Position numbers and translations under genes: made by a program
Notes under the pieces: model-generated
Seen by the model: the letters and a program-made list of their open reading frames with translations, nothing else
Told to the model about the DNA's origin: nothing
Database searches by the model: none
Source: Clostridia bacterium
Lineage (GTDB): Bacteria; Bacillota; Clostridia; Christensenellales; DTU072
Length of the DNA stretch: 35,568 nt
Direction of reading: 5' to 3'
NCBI GenBank assembly: GCA_017476265.1
Contig: JAFVAC010000037.1
Coordinates: forward strand, 1-35,568
Shown: positions 33,141 through 35,568 of the stretch, one piece after another
Numbering within the stretch: position 1 is the stretch's first letter
Layout of the letters: every line of letters starts with the position of its first letter

Positions 33141-33815
33141 ATGAGACTGCTGCTTGCCGAAGATGAAATAGAACTCTCCAATGCGCTCGTGACTGTCCTG
33201 AAAAGGAACAACTACACCGTGGATGCGGTGTACGACGGAGAGGAAGCGACGGACTATCTCATGACGGACGTGTACGACGCCGTCATACTGGACATCATGA
33301 TGCCGAAAAAGGACGGCATATCCGTATTGAAAGACCTACGCAGATCGGGCAATAGGGTCCCCGTCATGCTCTTGACCGCCAAGGCGGAGATAGACGACCG
33401 CGTGGAGGGACTGGACGCCGGAGCCGACGACTATCTCCCCAAGCCCTTTTCGATGAAAGAACTGTTAGCGCGCGTGCGCGCACTGTGCCGTCGCCAGACC
33501 GAACTGCAAGAGAACGTGCTCTCCTTTTCCAATATGACCTTGAATCGCTCCAACTACGAATTGGGCACCGAAAAGGGCTCGATCAGGCTCGCCAACAAAG
33601 AGTTTCAGATGATGGAGATGTTGATGGCGAATCCCTCTCACGTTATTTCCACCGACCGGTTTATGGACAAGATCTGGGGGTTTGACTCCGAAGCGGAGCT
33701 CAACGTGGTATGGGTCTACGTCTCATATCTCAGGAAAAAACTCGTTTCCATCGATGCGAAGGCGCAGATCAAAGCGCACCGAGGACTGGGGTACTCGCTG
33801 GAGGAAGTCAAGTGA
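33141..33815 (+). CDS. OmpR/PhoB-family response regulator
   Basis: The protein has 224 residues. The receiver domain holds the acidic pair in LLAEDE, the phosphorylated Asp51 in VILDIMMPKKDG, Thr in LLTAKA and Lys101 in LPKPF. A winged-helix DNA-binding domain follows (LANKEFQMMEMLMANP, then VWVYVSYLRKKL and HRGLGYSLEE). It is cytoplasmic and is presumably phosphorylated by the adjacent kinase. GAGGTG lies six bases before ATG 33141. Its stop overlaps the kinase start (GTGA). TAGAAT at 33106-33111 may be the -10 box. Confidence 0.95.
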   Translation: MRLLLAEDEIELSNALVTVLKRNNYTVDAVYDGEEATDYLMTDVYDAVILDIMMPKKDGISVLKDLRRSGNRVPVMLLTAKAEIDDRVEGLDAGADDYLPKPFSMKELLARVRALCRRQTELQENVLSFSNMTLNRSNYELGTEKGSIRLANKEFQMMEMLMANPSHVISTDRFMDKIWGFDSEAELNVVWVYVSYLRKKLVSIDAKAQIKAHRGLGYSLEEVK

Positions 33816-35107
33816 TAAAAAGACTCCGCAGGAAGTTCATTGCGATCGCGATGATATCGGTAGCGGCGGTGCTTTTGGCGATCATCGGAGGGATCAACAT
33901 CGCCAACTTCGTCTCCGCCAACAACCTCGCCGATGAAAAACTCGTTCTTCTCGCGCGTAGCGGCGGTTCGTTTTTTACGACGGAAGGGGAAAGCCGTCCT
34001 AAGGAGGAACGCACGCCCGAAGGGGAGCCACCCGCGGAGGGAAATCCGACCGATCGCCCCGCCCTCCCACCCGACGAGTTCGCCGATAAGCACGGTATCA
34101 ACGCGGAGACTCCCTTCGAGGCGCGTTATTTTACCGTTTTTTACGAAGCGGACGGTAGCATGACCGTCAATATCGACCGTATCGCGGCGGTGGACGAAGA
34201 ACAGGCAAAGGACTATGCCTACAGCGTCATGCGTTGGAAGAAGGACAAGGGCTATATCGACGACTATCGATTTTTGAAGACGACCATCGAAGGCAAAGAA
34301 GCCTATCTTTTTTTGGATTGCTCCCGGGATCTAACGACGGCGAGGGACTTTTTGGTATACAGTCTGTCCATCAGCGCGGCGGGGCTTGTCGTCGTGTTTG
34401 TGCTGGTCTATTTATTGTCCAAGATGATCATAAAACCCGTCGCCGAAGGGTATGAAAAGCAAAAGAGGTTCATTACCGACGCCAGTCACGAGTTGAAGAC
34501 CCCGCTCACCATCATCTCCGCCAATACGGAGATCCTGGAGATGGACGTGGGCGAGAGCGAGTGGACGGAAAGCATCAAAAAACAGGTCGCACGTCTGACC
34601 GAGATGACCAACAACCTCGTCTATCTATCCCGTATGGAGGAGGAGAACCCGCGCCTTGCCGCGACGGACTTTTCTTTGAGCGACCTTGTGAAAAACACTT
34701 CCGCCCCATACGAGGCGATCGCAAGGACCAAGGGCAAGACCCTTTCGGTGGACGTGGAGGAGGGCGTATCCTATCACGGGAACGAAAAGGCGATCAAGCA
34801 GGCGCTTACGATGCTCTTGGACAACGCGATGAAGTACTCCGACGATAAAGGCAGCGTTTGGGTCAACTTGACCACGGTCGGCAAGTCGAAAACGATCACC
34901 GTCAAAAACACCGTCGAAGAGATGCCCGTCGGCAATCACGACGAACTTTTCGAGCGCTTTGCCCGGAGCGACAAGTCCCGCAACTCCAAGACCGGCGGTA
35001 GCGGCATCGGCATGGCGGTCGCCCAAGCCGTCGTCAAAGCCCACGGAGGAAAGATCTCCGCGAACAGCCCGGACGGAAAGACTTTCGTCGTGAAGGCGGA
35101 AATGTAA
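33812..35107 (+). CDS. Sensor histidine kinase
   Basis: The protein has 431 residues. Membrane helices at about 11-35 and 182-204 enclose a periplasm-side sensor of about 145 residues that opens with a Pro/Glu-rich stretch (RPKEERTPEGEPPAEGN). No obvious HAMP domain separates helix 2 from the phosphoacceptor motif DASHELKTPLT (His226). The ATPase domain has an N-box MLLDNAMKYS and a G-box GGSGIGMAVA. GTG 33812 is the start, with GGAGG at 33800-33804; it overlaps the regulator stop. The ligand is unknown. An upstream longer reading from 33710 is an extension within the regulator gene. Confidence 0.92.
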   Translation: MIKRLRRKFIAIAMISVAAVLLAIIGGINIANFVSANNLADEKLVLLARSGGSFFTTEGESRPKEERTPEGEPPAEGNPTDRPALPPDEFADKHGINAETPFEARYFTVFYEADGSMTVNIDRIAAVDEEQAKDYAYSVMRWKKDKGYIDDYRFLKTTIEGKEAYLFLDCSRDLTTARDFLVYSLSISAAGLVVVFVLVYLLSKMIIKPVAEGYEKQKRFITDASHELKTPLTIISANTEILEMDVGESEWTESIKKQVARLTEMTNNLVYLSRMEEENPRLAATDFSLSDLVKNTSAPYEAIARTKGKTLSVDVEEGVSYHGNEKAIKQALTMLLDNAMKYSDDKGSVWVNLTTVGKSKTITVKNTVEEMPVGNHDELFERFARSDKSRNSKTGGSGIGMAVAQAVVKAHGGKISANSPDGKTFVVKAEM

Positions 35108-35568
35108 AACAATGCGTAAAGCGCAATTAGACGTATCGGCGCAAGCCGTCATTCCGACTAAATGAGCGCGTAGCCCTCCTCGTCATCCTGCAATTTGACC
35201 ATATGGCAAATTGCAACATGACGGCGTACGCCGTGCGGAAGGAAAAACGTATTATTTTCCCCAAACTCTATTACACACCAACAGTGGGAAAATTATGAGG
35301 AATGGGAGAGAGTTTGAGAGAGGGTTTGGAGCGATAGCCCTCTCTCAATTTTCTCCGTCCAATACCGATATTGGACTGCAAAATCCCTTAATCGGGTATT
35401 TAGGGCAGAGCCCTGAAACGTGCCGGGGTGCTACTTCGACCGTCATCCTGACTAAGCGAGTGTAACGAGCGCGTGGAAGGATCCCGGGGATGGTTCGACT
35501 TCGCTCACCATGACGATAGTGCCCCTGCCGAACTTTTGCGTTCCTTTCTTTACACTAAGAAAGGAACG
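35108..35568. repeat. Repeat-only region after the kinase, including element copy 2
   Basis: No gene is seen in this 461-base stretch. It contains in order: an AATGCGTAAAG and GACG-CGTC module (35110-35152) like that at 27450; an imperfect palindrome TGCAATTTG-A-CC-ATAT-GGCAAATTGCA (35189-35215); copy 2 of the dispersed element (35221-35515), inverse of 8121-8415; and the 56-base module 35509-35564 found reversed at 15769-15824, with hairpin TTCCTTTCTT near its end. The window ends inside it. Confidence 0.75.
35221..35515 (+). repeat. Dispersed element of about 290 bases, copy 2
   Basis: It begins with the hairpin ACGGC-GTAC-GCCGT and continues in parallel with the reverse complement of 8121-8415. 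The CGACCGTCATCCTGACTAAG to GGAAGGATCC stretch is nearly unchanged; the middle is more diverged. Confidence 0.75.

Overview
This window comes from a moderately GC-rich member of the Firmicutes, most likely an uncultured gut-type clostridium. The evidence is strong GAGG-type ribosome binding sites throughout, textbook TTGACA/TATAAT promoters with 17-base spacers, a stand-alone methionine synthase activation protein, a clostridial-type bifunctional AdhE, formate-tetrahydrofolate ligase, an AmaP/Asp23-like membrane protein and a CvpA-like protein. The exact genus cannot be read from the sequence.

Layout. 1-5645 (+) looks like one operon: the 3' end of metA (homoserine O-acyltransferase), recF, argS, a PHP-type histidinol phosphatase and a membrane-anchored metallophosphoesterase. 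5733-8081 is a MacB-like ABC ATPase fused to its FtsX-type permease. 8082-8748 has no gene but holds a complex repeat. 8749-9687 is an alpha/beta hydrolase with a clear promoter and terminator. 9904-11245 is an ECF sigma factor whose frame is broken twice, followed by an intact single-pass membrane protein that may be its anti-sigma partner. 11528-12679 is a DUF2804-like protein. 12944-15717 is a GPH-type sugar transporter overlapping a membrane-anchored glycerophosphodiester phosphodiesterase. 15962-17398 is the most unusual locus: two adjacent genes that look like the GTPase domain and the beta-barrel domains of an EF-1A/CysN-type GTPase split into separate proteins, with dispersed-repeat fragments on both sides. 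17532-18332 (-) is AmaP-like. 18563-22841 is cvpA-like, metF, methionine synthase activation protein and metH. 22929-23729 is a lipoprotein. 23827-27227 is adhE and an APH-type phosphotransferase, closed by a strong terminator. 27543-28424 (-) is a six-helix membrane protein of unknown function. 28580-33068 is a hydrolase followed by a compact purine/one-carbon operon: PurO-type IMP cyclohydrolase, stand-alone AICAR transformylase and fhs. 33141-35107 is an OmpR-type two-component system. 35108-35568 is repeat sequence.

How it fits together. One-carbon metabolism recurs. Fhs makes 10-formyl-THF, which AICAR transformylase uses for the ninth step of purine synthesis, and the PurO-type enzyme closes the ring. 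MetF makes 5-methyl-THF for MetH, which a separate activation protein presumably reactivates, and MetA starts methionine synthesis from homoserine. Two enzymes that are single fused proteins in many bacteria, MetH and PurH, are split here, and the EF-1A-like GTPase is split as well.

The intergenic regions carry modular short hairpins, a 35-base direct repeat and a roughly 290-base element present in two inverted copies (about 8121-8415 and 35221-35515). No rRNA, tRNA, CRISPR array, transposase or phage gene was seen.
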